DNA of 64,000 nucleotides from the NCBI RefSeq assembly GCF_900182585.1, contig NZ_FXTM01000002.1, forward strand, positions 1 to 64,000. Reading direction: 5' to 3'. Both the position numbers and the translations under genes were made by a program. Positions 49,363 through 59,098 of the stretch are shown piece by piece. Source of the DNA: Balnearium lithotrophicum (GTDB taxonomy: Bacteria > Aquificota > Aquificia > Desulfurobacteriales > Desulfurobacteriaceae). How positions within the stretch are numbered: the stretch's first letter is position 1; each line of letters begins with the position of its first letter. The notes under the pieces were generated by a model. It was not told the DNA's origin. It ran no database searches and saw only the letters and a list, made by a program, of their open reading frames with translations.

Positions 49363-50401
49363 AAATCCTCCTAACCCTCTGGCTGATAGAGCACATCAAT
49401 TCGTAAGGAATCTTGCCTATTTCTTTTGAAACTTCCTTAAATGGAATTTCCTCTCCATAAATAATAGCTGTATCATCCTTCTCAACTTTAACGTTATTAA
49501 CAGAAACTACCGTCATATCCATACAGACCTTTCCTCTAATGGGGCACAGCTCTCCATTTAAAAGAAATTTCCCTCTGTTCGAGAGCTCCCTCGGATAGCC
49601 ATCGGCATACCCAAAGCTCACAACAGCAATTCTCTCCTTTTTATTAGTTCTATAAGTTCTTGAATAGGAAACTGAAAAGTTTGGAGGGAGTTCCTTAACG
49701 GTTAAAACTTTTGCCTTTACCTCCATTACCTGTTCTAACTTAGGGTAGCCTTCACATGGCTCTACACCGTAGAGTGAAAGGCCTACCCTTGAATGGGTTA
49801 AAATTCCATTAAGCTTGAACCTTACAGCTGCACTGTTTTCCGAGTGAACTTCAACTTTATTAAATTTCCTCTTTAATTTATCAACAAAGGATTTAAACTT
49901 TTTCAACTGAAATTTTGTGTATTCGTAGTCCTCATCTGCAGAGGAAAAGTGGGTCATAACACCTATAAGTTTCGTTTCCCGAATCTCCTCTAAGAGTTTG
50001 TTCCATTCAGACTCTAAAAATCCTAATCTTCCCATACCCGTATCAATCTTAAGGTGGAAGGAAACAGAGAGCTCCTTAACAAGTTTAAGCTCATCAAAAT
50101 CGTAGACAACGGGCGTTAACCGGTACTCCTTTAAAAACTTTTTTCCCTCTGAAATTGTTGAAGACATAACGAGTATAGGTTTCTTTATCCCCGACTGACG
50201 GAGCTCTGCCCCTTCTTCGTAGGTTGCAACACAGAAACCGTAAACAGAGGTATTTTCCTCCAAAGTCTTTGCAACTTGTACACTTCCATGGCCGTAAGCA
50301 TTTGCCTTAACAACAGCATAAATTCTCTTTTTTGAAAGTTCTTCTATCTTCTTGAAGTTTCTAATTAACCTGTCCAAGTGAACTTCAGCCCACCTAAGCA
50401 T
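49349..50401 (-). CDS. alr: Alanine racemase
   Basis: A 350-residue PLP enzyme that makes D-alanine for peptidoglycan. The PLP lysine is in YAVVKANAYGHGSVQVAK near the N-terminus. KIDTGMGRLGF, SRVGLSLYG and the C-terminal catalytic Tyr/Cys region SVSYSRTYRTNKKERIAV, GYADGYPR and GKVCMDMTVV are present. It overlaps nfeD by 8 bp and prmA by 14 bp. Confidence 0.95.
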   Translation of the reverse strand: MLRWAEVHLDRLIRNFKKIEELSKKRIYAVVKANAYGHGSVQVAKTLEENTSVYGFCVATYEEGAELRQSGIKKPILVMSSTISEGKKFLKEYRLTPVVYDFDELKLVKELSVSFHLKIDTGMGRLGFLESEWNKLLEEIRETKLIGVMTHFSSADEDYEYTKFQLKKFKSFVDKLKRKFNKVEVHSENSAAVRFKLNGILTHSRVGLSLYGVEPCEGYPKLEQVMEVKAKVLTVKELPPNFSVSYSRTYRTNKKERIAVVSFGYADGYPRELSNRGKFLLNGELCPIRGKVCMDMTVVSVNNVKVEKDDTAIIYGEEIPFKEVSKEIGKIPYELMCSISQRVRRIYVEV

Positions 50402-50831
50402 CTACTACCTTTTTAACGAGGAGTTTGTTTCCCTTAATTCCAACAACTTTAACCTTGTCCCCATAGTTTAGCTTCTCCTCACTGTAAGCGTTCCAGACCT
50501 CCTCCCCTCCTGCACCCAAGGGAAACCTTATCTGATAAGTGAAATCGTCCGTTTGAGAGACAACAATTCCCTCCTGCGATTTAATCTCATTTAGAACTTC
50601 ACGTATTCCCTTAATTTTCCTAACGTACTTAAAGCTCAAGTAGTAGAGAATACCAGTTGTCAGTGTAAATATTACGAGAGCTCCAAATATCCCTTTAAAA
50701 ACAACTAAATAAATCCCTGAGAGGATAAAACCGAAACCTATTGGAAATACGTAAGCCGTAAAGAAGGAGAGTTCAAGAATTAGAAGGATTAATCCAAGGA
50801 AAAAGAGGGCTATTCCCAACTTAACTTCCAT
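50394..50831 (-). CDS. NfeD-like membrane protein (short form)
   Basis: A 145-residue protein with three or four N-terminal helices (ALFFLGLILLILELSFFTAY then VFPIGFGFILSGIYLVVF and GALVIFTLTTGILYYLSFKYV) and a C-terminal OB-fold (about 85-145: QEGIVVSQTDDFTYQIRFPL, YGDKVKVVGIKGNKLLVKKV). NfeD short forms pair with SPFH proteins in membrane microdomains. The SPFH gene is directly upstream, overlapping by 11 bp. Confidence 0.87.
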   Translation of the reverse strand: MEVKLGIALFFLGLILLILELSFFTAYVFPIGFGFILSGIYLVVFKGIFGALVIFTLTTGILYYLSFKYVRKIKGIREVLNEIKSQEGIVVSQTDDFTYQIRFPLGAGGEEVWNAYSEEKLNYGDKVKVVGIKGNKLLVKKVVDA

Positions 50832-51678
50832 TCTTCTTCCCTATTAAATCTAAAAGTGAATCAACAGACGGAGGTAAAAGAACAATTTTTGAGTTTTTTG
50901 AAGATGCCATTTTTTCAACGGACTTAACAAAGTCGTCACCTAACAAGAACTTTCCTGCAAGTTCTGGATTGCCAACGGCTTCAATAACACTTTTAACGGC
51001 ATTTGCTCTTGCTTGACCTATCCTCTCTATTGCCTCTGCTTCCTGCCACTTTGCAAGTTTGTATCCCTCTGCTTCAAGAACTGCAGCCTTTTTCTTACCC
51101 TCTGCCTCGGTTACCATTGCCCTCTTCTTCCTGTCTGCCTCTATGAGCATGCTCATTGCCTGAACGATGTTAGCTGGAGGCTCAATCTCCTTTACTTCAA
51201 CTCTGTTTATTAGGATTCCCCAAGTTCTTGAAGCTCCCTGAAGAACCTCCTTAATTTTTGCATTTATCTTGTCACGGGACGATAGAATCTCGTCCAACTC
51301 CATACTTCCTATGATGTCCCTCAGGTTCGTCTGAATCGTTTGAATTATTGCATATTCAAGGTCTTCAATGTTGTAAACTGCATCCTCAGGTTTTACAACT
51401 GTAAAGTAGCAAACGGCATCAATTCTAACCAAAACGTTGTCCTTTGTTATTACCTCCTGTTTTGGAATGTCCAAAACCCTTTCCTTCAGGCTTACCTTAG
51501 CTCTGACTTTATCAAAAAATGGGAGAATTAAGTGGAGACCTGCTGTTAAGGTTCTGTGGTACTTTCCTAATCTCTCAACAATCCAAGCCTCCTTTTGAGG
51601 GACAACCTTTACGCAGGTTGCTAAGATAACTACAGAAAAAGCAAGAAGGACTATTAAAAGAGGAATAATATTTTCCAC
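50821..51678 (-). CDS. SPFH/stomatin-like protein (QmcA type)
   Basis: A 285-residue membrane-anchored protein. It has an N-terminal helix (IIPLLIVLLAFSVVILATCV), the SPFH domain (VPQKEAWIVERLGKYHRTLT; LILPFFDKVRAKVSLKERVL; ALEDLxYAxxQTxxTxLRxxIG-like EYAIIQTIQTNLRDIIGSME, LDEILSSRDKINAKI) and an Ala/Glu/Lys coiled coil (DRKKRAMVTEAEGKKKAAVL). It would form membrane rings with NfeD. The start is GTG after GGAGATGAA. It heads the operon and is divergent from purH. Confidence 0.9.
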   Translation of the reverse strand: MENIIPLLIVLLAFSVVILATCVKVVPQKEAWIVERLGKYHRTLTAGLHLILPFFDKVRAKVSLKERVLDIPKQEVITKDNVLVRIDAVCYFTVVKPEDAVYNIEDLEYAIIQTIQTNLRDIIGSMELDEILSSRDKINAKIKEVLQGASRTWGILINRVEVKEIEPPANIVQAMSMLIEADRKKRAMVTEAEGKKKAAVLEAEGYKLAKWQEAEAIERIGQARANAVKSVIEAVGNPELAGKFLLGDDFVKSVEKMASSKNSKIVLLPPSVDSLLDLIGKKNGS

Positions 51679-51720
51679 TTCATCTCCAAAAAAACGTTTC
51701 CCTAATTCTACTCCTTCCTC

Positions 51721-51729
51721 TGATAGAAT
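51721..51729 (+). promoter_or_regulatory. Extended -10 promoter for purH
   Basis: TGATAGAAT (TG-n plus TAGAAT) lies 28 bases before the purH ATG, in the divergent gap with the SPFH gene. It is identical to the element before the M48 protease gene. No -35 is seen. Confidence 0.35.
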
Positions 51730-51757
51730 TCGCCAAAAATACCTTTAAGGAGGTAGT

Positions 51758-53353
51758 ATGAAACCTGTTAGAGCCCTCATCTCCGTTTCAGACAAGAGAG
51801 GAATTGTTGATTTTGCTAAAGAACTTAATGAATTGGGAATTGAAATTGTATCAACAGGTGGTACAGCAAGGCTTTTAAAGGAATCCGGAATACCTGTTCG
51901 TGAGATTTCAGACCTTACAGGATTCCCGGAAATCATGGAGGGAAGGGTTAAGACGCTCCACCCTAAGGTTCACGGAGGAATACTTGCGGACAGAAGTAAG
52001 GATGAACACTTAAGGGCCATGAGAGAGTTAGAAATAGAGCCAATAGACATGGTTGTTGTAAATCTCTATCCATTTAAAGAAACTGTGAAAAAGGGAGCAG
52101 ATTTAGATGAAATAATTGAAAACATCGATATTGGTGGTCCTACAATGGTAAGGGCTGCTGCAAAGAACTTTAAGCACGTTGCAATAGTAACAGACCCTGA
52201 AGACTATGAAAGAATTATCAACGAACTGAAAGAGACGGGGGAAATTTCGCTTAAGACAAGGTTTTACCTTGCAAGGAAGGCCTTTAACTTAACTGCCCAC
52301 TACGATGCTGTAATTTCAGACTACCTCTTTTCAATAGATGAAGAGGGTAAAAAAGTAGGCTGTAGGGAACTTAGAAATCCACTAACAATTACCTTTGAAA
52401 AGGTTCAGGACTTAAGGTACGGAGAGAATCCCCACCAGAGGGGAGCTTTCTACAGGGAAGTTTTTGTCACTGAACCCTGCGTTACAAGGGCAAGGAAGCT
52501 CCACGGTGAGAAGGAGCTTTCATTCAACAACATTTACGACTTGGACGGAGCTCTCAACTTAGCCCTTGAGTTTGACCCTGTGAAGGAGGGAATTTCCTGT
52601 GCAATCATAAAACACGCAAACCCCTGTGGAGTTGCATTAGGAAAAACGCCAGAGGAGGCCTACGAGAGAGCTCTGAAAGTTGACCCCCTATCTGCATTTG
52701 GTGGAATAATAGCCTTTAACAGCAGAGTAACCCCTGAAGCAGCAAGACTGATAGTTGAGAGGTTTTACGAGTGTATCATTGCCCCAGACTACGATGAAGA
52801 GGCTTTGGAAATCCTGAAAACGAAGAAAAACTTAAGGGTTTTAACAACAGACGGACTGAACGGCTTAAAGAACAGGGGAGAGGATTCACCGTTTGACTAC
52901 AGAAGGGTTGTTGGAGGACTTTTGGTTCAGGATAGGGACTTGATGACCCTTGACCCTGAAAAGCTAAAGGTGGTAACTGACAGGGAGCCAACAGAGAAGG
53001 AGTGGGAGGATTTAATATTTGCTTTTAAGGTTGTTAAGTGGGTTAAGTCAAACTCTGTCGTTTACGCTAAGGATAAAGTAGCCGTAGGAATAGGTGTAGG
53101 ACAAACATCAAGAGTTGATTCTGCCCGCTGTGCGGCAGAAAAGGCAAAGCTAATGGGAATTGACCTTTCAGGCTCAGTTTTAGCATCAGAGGCCTTTTTC
53201 CCCTTTAGGGACAGCATTGATGAGGCAGCAAAGGTTGGCGTTACGGCAGTGATTCAGCCGGGAGGTTCCATAAGGGATAAGGAGGTTATACAAGCTGCAA
53301 ACGAACATGGAATGGCCATGGTCTTTGCAGGAATTAGACACTTTAGACATTAG
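51758..53353 (+). CDS. purH: Bifunctional AICAR transformylase / IMP cyclohydrolase
   Basis: Last two steps of IMP synthesis. It has 531 residues. The N-terminal MGS-like cyclohydrolase has SVSDKRGIVDFAKELNELGI, STGGTARLL and GRVKTLHPKVHGGILA. The C-terminal transformylase has LRYGENPHQRGAFY, CAIIKHANPCGVALG (catalytic Lys-His) and VGVGQTSRVDSARCA. The C-terminal RHFRH is the usual PurH end. AGGAGG precedes ATG. Confidence 0.97.
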   Translation: MKPVRALISVSDKRGIVDFAKELNELGIEIVSTGGTARLLKESGIPVREISDLTGFPEIMEGRVKTLHPKVHGGILADRSKDEHLRAMRELEIEPIDMVVVNLYPFKETVKKGADLDEIIENIDIGGPTMVRAAAKNFKHVAIVTDPEDYERIINELKETGEISLKTRFYLARKAFNLTAHYDAVISDYLFSIDEEGKKVGCRELRNPLTITFEKVQDLRYGENPHQRGAFYREVFVTEPCVTRARKLHGEKELSFNNIYDLDGALNLALEFDPVKEGISCAIIKHANPCGVALGKTPEEAYERALKVDPLSAFGGIIAFNSRVTPEAARLIVERFYECIIAPDYDEEALEILKTKKNLRVLTTDGLNGLKNRGEDSPFDYRRVVGGLLVQDRDLMTLDPEKLKVVTDREPTEKEWEDLIFAFKVVKWVKSNSVVYAKDKVAVGIGVGQTSRVDSARCAAEKAKLMGIDLSGSVLASEAFFPFRDSIDEAAKVGVTAVIQPGGSIRDKEVIQAANEHGMAMVFAGIRHFRH

Positions 53354-53364
53354 TAGTGTATAAT
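53335..53364 (+). promoter_or_regulatory. Promoter of the fmdE-like gene
   Basis: TAGACA (53335-53340), an 18-base spacer and a perfect TATAAT (53359-53364) run across the purH stop. The start codon, with AGGAGG, lies 30 bases on. Confidence 0.55.
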
Positions 53365-53394
53365 TTCGTTGAAAACCGAAAAAAGGAGGATTGA

Positions 53395-54003
53395 ATGAAC
53401 AAGAAATTAGAGGAACTTTTAGAGTTAGGTTTTAAGTTTCACGGCCACAAGTGTCCCGCAATGCCAATGGGACTCAGGGCTGGATTAAAAGCCATGGAAG
53501 TTTTAGGAGTGGAAAGGGCTCAAGACAAGGAGCTCTACGTAATTGCAGAAACGGGTAAGGGGCACGCAGCAGGCTGTTTCTTGGATGGAATCATGGTGGC
53601 AACGGGATGTACCTACGGGAAGTCAAACATCGAAAAGAAGTACTGGGACAAGATGGCATTTACCCTAATTGATACGGAAACAAACAGAGCTGTTAGGGTC
53701 TCTTTAAAGCCAAAGTTCTTTGAACAGGCTTTGAAGTCCCCGTTTGTGGAAATGAGAAAAAAAGGGATTCCTCCTCAGGACATACCTTACGAGGTGCTTA
53801 AACCCCTTTTGGACAAAATTCTCACAATGCCTGAGGAACAGTTCTTGGATATAAGTGAGGTTTTTGAGTACAAACTTGAGAGAAAACCGGGATGCTTCAA
53901 AGCTGAACCATGTGCTATCTGTGGTGAAATGACTTTTGAGAAGGCTTTAAGGGTAAAGGGCGGAAAACACGTATGTATTCCGTGTTCGGGATACGAAAAG
54001 TAA
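53395..54003 (+). CDS. FmdE-family protein (FwdE/GG-zinc ribbon)
   Basis: A 202-residue protein. The FmdE signature is [19 protein letters not shown], followed by [30 protein letters not shown]-terminal zinc ribbon ([20 protein letters not shown], then CIPC) follows. FmdE relatives accompany formylmethanofuran dehydrogenase and other molybdenum/tungsten enzymes; the actual role is unknown. The HGHxCP and GCTYGK cysteines could bind metal or FeS. It has its own promoter and a convergent terminator with gltB. Confidence 0.85.
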   Translation: MNKKLEELLELGFKFHGHKCPAMPMGLRAGLKAMEVLGVERAQDKELYVIAETGKGHAAGCFLDGIMVATGCTYGKSNIEKKYWDKMAFTLIDTETNRAVRVSLKPKFFEQALKSPFVEMRKKGIPPQDIPYEVLKPLLDKILTMPEEQFLDISEVFEYKLERKPGCFKAEPCAICGEMTFEKALRVKGGKHVCIPCSGYEK

Positions 54004-54004
54004 G

Positions 54005-54025
54005 GGGGGGAAGCTTTCCCCCTTT
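54005..54025. terminator. Terminator between convergent fmdE-like and gltB
   Basis: GGGGGA-AGCTT-TCCCCC is followed by TTTT on the plus strand: a good intrinsic terminator for the fmdE-like gene. The stem could also serve gltB from the other side. Confidence 0.7.
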
Positions 54026-57000
54026 TAATCAGGAAGTCTATCGTAACCTGAGAGTTTATCCTCCAACTCCTTAACTCCAATCGGAACAACTTTTCTAATC
54101 CTTTCGAGGAGAGCTCTATCCTCTAAAACCCTTGCGGCCACTTCACTCTTTGTAAACTTGTAGTGCTTTGAAAGCAAGGACTTTAAAACGTCGTAGTCCC
54201 TCGGCTCCAACCTCCTTATCTCTACGTAGTCCCTGTTTATCTTCTCCTCAATCTCATCATCGAGTACAAAGGCTGTTCCCCCCGTCATACCTGCACCAAA
54301 GTTCTTTCCAACCTTTCCAAGGACAACAATAATTCCCCTAACCATGTACTCACAGGCGTGCTGTCCGGCTCCCTCAACAACGGCAATTGCACCACTGTTC
54401 CTTACGGCAAACCTCTCACCAACGACACCGGAGGCAAAGAGAGCTCCCCCCGTCGCTCCGTAGAGTATCGTGTTTCCGGCTATAACATTTTCGTTTGATT
54501 TCCCTCTAAACTCTTCAGGAAATCTCAGGACAATAGTTCCTCCCCCAAGACCCTTACCAACATAGTCGTTTGCCTCTCCAACGACCTCTAAGAGAACTCC
54601 GTAGGGTGCAAATGCTCCAAAACTCTGTCCGGCAACTCCATAAAATCTCAAATGGACAAGATTTTCAGGAAGCCCTTCCTTTCCAAAGAGTTCAACTATG
54701 TGATAGGAAAGCGATACTCCGATGCTCCTATCGATATTCCTTATTTTGTACTCCTTAAATACCCTTTCCCCCTTTTTTAAGTAGGGTAAAATATCCTTGA
54801 CTATTCTATCGTTAAGGTTTGACTCAACAGGAGTGTAAGGAAGGTCTCTTCTATTAAGCTTATAAACGGGAACATCCAAGATGTTTTTCAAATTAAGGTT
54901 CTTGGCTAAAGGATACCTTTTCTTCAACTCTTCATTTTCCTCAAGGAGGTCGTACCTTCCAACAATCTCATCCAAACTCCTGTATCCCATTTCGGCTAAT
55001 ATTCTTCTAACATCCTCCGCCACGAGTCTAAAGTAGTTGATAACAGTTTCAACAGCTCCCCTAAACCTCTTTATTCTGTTTTCATCCTGGGTGGCTATTC
55101 CAACGGGACACCTGTTCGTATGGCAGTCCCTATCCATTACGCAGCCTTCAGCAATCATTGCGGCAGTTCCAAAACCAAACTCCTCTGCTCCCATGAGGGC
55201 AGCAACAACAACGTCTCTTCCTACCTTGAATCCGCCGTCAACCCTAAGGGCAACGTTTTCTCTAAGTCCATTGTTAATCAAATCCCTCTGAGTTTCAGAT
55301 AGACCAATCTCCCAAGGAAGACCTGCTCCCTTTATTGAGGAAAGAGGTGATGCTCCCGTTCCCCCGGAAGCTCCACTTATCTGGACTATATCTGCCTTTG
55401 CCTTTGCAACCCCACTTGCCACCGTTCCAACACCTACCTCAGAGACCAACTTTACAGCAATTCTTGCCTTCGGATTTGCAAGTTTTAGGTCGTAAATGAG
55501 CTGTGCCAGGTCTTCAATGGAGTAAATATCGTGGTGGGGAGGGGGTGATATTAGAGCCACACCGGGAACAGAAAACCTTAGTGAGGCAATGTAAGGTGTA
55601 ACTTTGTGTCCAGGAAGGTGTCCTCCCTCTCCGGGCTTTGCTCCCTGGGCAATCTTTATTTCAATCTCCTCGGCAGAGGCAAGGTAGGCTGGTGTTACTC
55701 CAAACCTTCCCGAGGCAACCTGTTTAATTTTGCTGTTCTTTATCGTTCCGTACCTTTCAGGGTCTTCTCCTCCCTCTCCCGAACAGCTCTTACTGCCTAA
55801 AATGTTCATCGCCTCAGCAATTACTTCATGGGCAACTTTGGAGAGAGCTCCCAATGACATTCCCGGAACCATAAGTCTCTTCACTATCGACTCAACAGGC
55901 TCCACTTCCTCAATAGGTATAGGCTTCCTATCGGACTTGATTTTAAGTAAGTCCCTTATATAGACAGGCCTTTCCTCAACTGCCTTTACAACTTCCTTAA
56001 AGTCCTCGTAACTACCACTCTTTGCTGCTTTAAAGATTCCCCTTACAACCTTTGGGCTCCACGAGTGGTAAATTCCATTTGGACGGGAACGGAGCTCCCC
56101 CAAAGGTTCTGGTTCTCCCTTCTCCTCCGCCAACTTGACCCTTTCCTTAACAACTCTCTCTATGTCCTCAAGCGTTATACCACCTATAGGGGACGATGTA
56201 TGTGGAAAGTACTCTTTGACAACTTCTTCTGAAATTCCAACAATATCAAAGAGGTGTGAACGGTGGTATGAGGAGATAACGGAAATTCCCATTTTTGACA
56301 TTATCTTCAAAAGCCCTGCATTAACGGCTTTTTTGTAGTTCTCCTCGAGCTCCCTGTAGGGTTTGTTTAAATCAAGCTCTTTTGACTTTAAGTAATCAAA
56401 GACCAAGTATGGATATACTCCTGAAGCTCCAAATGCAATTAGCGATGCTACCTGATGAGTATCCCTGACCTCTCCCGTTTCAACAATGATTGATACTCTG
56501 TAGAGGAGCTTTTCCCTCTCCAAGTAGGCACAGAGACCAGAAACTGCCAAGAGGGAAGGTATTGGGAACTCTACCTCTCTATCTGAGAGAACTACAATCT
56601 CGGTGTTTTCGTTCAATATTGATTCCTTTACAGAGGAGAAAAGTTTATCCAAACCCCTTTTTAGTGACGTCTCAAATTCCATTTTAAAGGTCTTTACGTT
56701 AACAAAATAGGTATTCTTAATCTCGTTAAACTCGGTAGGGGTTAAAAGAGGGGAGTCTATCTCTATTCTCCTCCTTAACTTTCCCGAGAGCTCCAAAAAG
56801 TTCACCTTCGACCCCAACCTTAACTTTAAGCTCATTACAGCCTTTTCCCTTATCGGGTCAATGGGTGGATTGGTTACCTGGGCAAACCTCTGCTTAAAGT
56901 GGCGAAACAGGAGGTAAGGCCTATCTAATAGATTTGGAATAGGAGTATCATCCCCCATGGAAAAGACCGGCTCCTTTCCCATTTCAGCCATGTACTCAAC

Positions 57001-58359
57001 TACTTCCTCTAAATCCTCTTTGGAGTAGCAAAACTTAACCAACTCCCTGTTGAGATTTTCGGAAGGTTGTGGTTCTAAATGATTCTCCCTCTTTAGTTTG
57101 TAGAGCTTTCTCCTTACCTCTTTTTCAACTAAAAATTCCTCAGACATTTCACTCAGAATTTCCTTGTTTTCTTTTATCTCTCCCGTTTCCGTATCAACTA
57201 AAAAGACCTCTCCCGGCATCAATCTTCCAAACTTTTTGACCTCTCCATCAGGTACATCTATCATTCCAACTTCTGAACCAAAGACAACAAGACCGTTCTC
57301 TGTGACAATGTACCTTGCAGGCCTTAGTCCGTTCCTGTCTAACTTTCCTCCAACCACCCTTCCATCGGTAAAGGCAACTGCTGCAGGACCATCCCAGGGC
57401 TTCATTAGAAGGGATACGTACTCAAAGAATGCCTTCTCCTCCTCTGATAAGTCATCTAAGAGCTCATAGGCAGGGGGAATTAAAACCGTTATTGCAACCT
57501 CAGGCTTGATTCCAGAAATAACCATGAGTTCAAAAACTCTGTCCAAGGAGGCCGAGTCACTCTCGTCAAATTCCACAAGGGGAAGGACTTGAGAAATTCT
57601 CTCTCCTAACACTTTTGAACTTAGAATCGGCTCAATAGACCTAACAAAGTTTCTGTTAGAAGTTATTGTGTTTATCTCACCGTTGTGAGCTATCAACCTT
57701 AGAGGTTGGGCAAGCCTCCATTCAGGATTTGTATTTGTTGAGTACCTCTGGTGAAAAATGGCTATTGATGAGGAAAGTTCCTCATTCTGAAGGTCTAAAA
57801 AGAATCTCTTTAAATCGGGAGCAAGGAGCATTCCCTTGTAGACAACTAAATCCCCCGAAAGAGAAACAACGTAATTCTCCAGATTTAATTTCTGGAGCTC
57901 CCTTTCGAGTTTCCTCCTTAAAATGTAGGTTTCAACTCTATTTCCCTTTGGAGCTATTACCTGATAAATGGCAGGAAGACTTTTCCTCGCAATTTCCCCA
58001 CACTGACTAACGTCTACAGGAACCTCCCTTAAAACAGCATCTCCTAACGTTTTCTTAACCTCCTCCTCTATCAGGGAGAGAGCTCCCTCTACATGGCCTT
58101 TCAGGAAGAATGTTCCTACAGTTACCTCTTTAAAATTGAAGTCTCCTCTGATTTTTTTGGCTTCCTTTACGAAAAATTCATGAGGGATTTGGAAAAGAAT
58201 TCCTGAACCGTCTCCAGTTCTTCCGTCAGAGAGAGCAGCTCCTCTATGGGTTAAATTGGATACAGCCTTTAGTCCCTTATCAATTATTTCATAGCTTTTT
58301 TCACCGCTGATGGATGCAATAAATCCAACTCCACAGGAATCCTTAACACTTAAAGCCAT
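54025..58359 (-). CDS. gltB: Glutamate synthase large subunit
   Basis: A 1444-residue enzyme that moves the glutamine amide to 2-oxoglutarate. The N-terminal class II amidotransferase has its nucleophile Cys in KDSCGVGFIA (Cys9), after a short leader removed in relatives. The FMN synthase domain carries GAKPGEGGHLPGHKVTPYIA and SGASGGTGASPLSS. The 3Fe-4S cysteines are in CVMDRDCHTNRCPVGIATQDE. The C-terminal GXGXG beta-helix is present (NDYVGKGLGGGTIV). No gltD is nearby, so the electron donor may be ferredoxin or a distant GltD. It works with glutamine synthetase, the GlnE target. Confidence 0.96.
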   Translation of the reverse strand: MALSVKDSCGVGFIASISGEKSYEIIDKGLKAVSNLTHRGAALSDGRTGDGSGILFQIPHEFFVKEAKKIRGDFNFKEVTVGTFFLKGHVEGALSLIEEEVKKTLGDAVLREVPVDVSQCGEIARKSLPAIYQVIAPKGNRVETYILRRKLERELQKLNLENYVVSLSGDLVVYKGMLLAPDLKRFFLDLQNEELSSSIAIFHQRYSTNTNPEWRLAQPLRLIAHNGEINTITSNRNFVRSIEPILSSKVLGERISQVLPLVEFDESDSASLDRVFELMVISGIKPEVAITVLIPPAYELLDDLSEEEKAFFEYVSLLMKPWDGPAAVAFTDGRVVGGKLDRNGLRPARYIVTENGLVVFGSEVGMIDVPDGEVKKFGRLMPGEVFLVDTETGEIKENKEILSEMSEEFLVEKEVRRKLYKLKRENHLEPQPSENLNRELVKFCYSKEDLEEVVEYMAEMGKEPVFSMGDDTPIPNLLDRPYLLFRHFKQRFAQVTNPPIDPIREKAVMSLKLRLGSKVNFLELSGKLRRRIEIDSPLLTPTEFNEIKNTYFVNVKTFKMEFETSLKRGLDKLFSSVKESILNENTEIVVLSDREVEFPIPSLLAVSGLCAYLEREKLLYRVSIIVETGEVRDTHQVASLIAFGASGVYPYLVFDYLKSKELDLNKPYRELEENYKKAVNAGLLKIMSKMGISVISSYHRSHLFDIVGISEEVVKEYFPHTSSPIGGITLEDIERVVKERVKLAEEKGEPEPLGELRSRPNGIYHSWSPKVVRGIFKAAKSGSYEDFKEVVKAVEERPVYIRDLLKIKSDRKPIPIEEVEPVESIVKRLMVPGMSLGALSKVAHEVIAEAMNILGSKSCSGEGGEDPERYGTIKNSKIKQVASGRFGVTPAYLASAEEIEIKIAQGAKPGEGGHLPGHKVTPYIASLRFSVPGVALISPPPHHDIYSIEDLAQLIYDLKLANPKARIAVKLVSEVGVGTVASGVAKAKADIVQISGASGGTGASPLSSIKGAGLPWEIGLSETQRDLINNGLRENVALRVDGGFKVGRDVVVAALMGAEEFGFGTAAMIAEGCVMDRDCHTNRCPVGIATQDENRIKRFRGAVETVINYFRLVAEDVRRILAEMGYRSLDEIVGRYDLLEENEELKKRYPLAKNLNLKNILDVPVYKLNRRDLPYTPVESNLNDRIVKDILPYLKKGERVFKEYKIRNIDRSIGVSLSYHIVELFGKEGLPENLVHLRFYGVAGQSFGAFAPYGVLLEVVGEANDYVGKGLGGGTIVLRFPEEFRGKSNENVIAGNTILYGATGGALFASGVVGERFAVRNSGAIAVVEGAGQHACEYMVRGIIVVLGKVGKNFGAGMTGGTAFVLDDEIEEKINRDYVEIRRLEPRDYDVLKSLLSKHYKFTKSEVAARVLEDRALLERIRKVVPIGVKELEDKLSGYDRLPD

Positions 58360-58399
58360 TGTTACTCCTCTTATAGGTGGATTTTAATGAGAATTAATT

Positions 58400-58987
58400 T
58401 TAACAAAACCTTAGAATATATTTACCTAAGGGAGATTCTATCGGTTCAAGGCCTACAAATGTAGAGTTTCCAACTCTTTCCTTTTTGTAAACGTTTGAGG
58501 GGTAAAATACGTATTCGGGTTTCGTTATTTCAAGTATCTCCTTAAATACAGGTTTATCTGGAGCGTCAGAAACAACTAAAAAGTTCAACCTCTTTTCACC
58601 GCTCTTTAAAAAAAGAGCTATCAGGTTTTCAACGTCCTCTTTAAAAATGGAGTTTATTTTGCTTCTTCCTATTTTTCCCTTTATTCTTATCCACTCAGAA
58701 CGGGTAAACTTTGCAGTTGAAGGGTTGTAAACTCCACTTACTCCAGAAAATACAACTCCTTCCTTTGTCTTGAAAATTCGGGACATGAAGTCAATGCCAG
58801 AGCTCCTTGATAAAACCTCAATTCTATCCCCTTTCCCTCGGGAATAGAACCACCTCTGAGGAATTTTTACAAGCTGCTCAAATCCGTGGGTTCCTAACGA
58901 AACCACCACATCCGGATTAGAAACCTCAATTAACCCTAAGAACCTTTCTAAATTTCCCCTAACCGGTCCCAACAGGAGTACTTCCAT
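58400..58987 (-). CDS. Degenerate metallophosphoesterase-like protein, unknown
   Basis: A 195-residue soluble protein. LLLGPVRGNLERFLGLIEVS, then NPDVVVSLGTHGFEQL, recalls the first strands of calcineurin-like phosphoesterases (GDxHG...D), as in the catalytically dead CwfJ/Dbr1-like N-domain, and FLVVSDAPDKPVF and YVFYPSNVYKKE could be later strands. The metal ligands are not conserved (no GDxHG, no GNHE), so activity is doubtful. It is 40 bp upstream of gltB on the same strand. Confidence 0.5.
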   Translation of the reverse strand: MEVLLLGPVRGNLERFLGLIEVSNPDVVVSLGTHGFEQLVKIPQRWFYSRGKGDRIEVLSRSSGIDFMSRIFKTKEGVVFSGVSGVYNPSTAKFTRSEWIRIKGKIGRSKINSIFKEDVENLIALFLKSGEKRLNFLVVSDAPDKPVFKEILEITKPEYVFYPSNVYKKERVGNSTFVGLEPIESPLGKYILRFC

Positions 58988-59015
58988 CTTACCTTCAAGC
59001 TCGCGTTTTTTAAAA

Positions 59016-59035
59016 ATTATAGCTTAATAATTAAG
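59016..59035 (-). promoter_or_regulatory. Possible -10 and palindrome upstream of the phosphoesterase-like gene
   Basis: TATAAT (59016-59021, minus strand) is next to the palindrome CTTAAT-A-ATTAAG (59023-59035). No -35 is evident. The rest of the gap from 58988 to 59098 is AT-rich and shows nothing else I can name. Confidence 0.35.
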
Positions 59036-59098
59036 AATTTCTCCTTGACGCCTTAACCTTTTGTTTCATATATTTATGAACAACATAAAGTTATTATA

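Noticed and set aside
58988-59098. A tRNA or small RNA in the AT-rich gap
   Set aside because: No T-loop, acceptor-stem symmetry or CCA; only a -10 and a short palindrome are visible.
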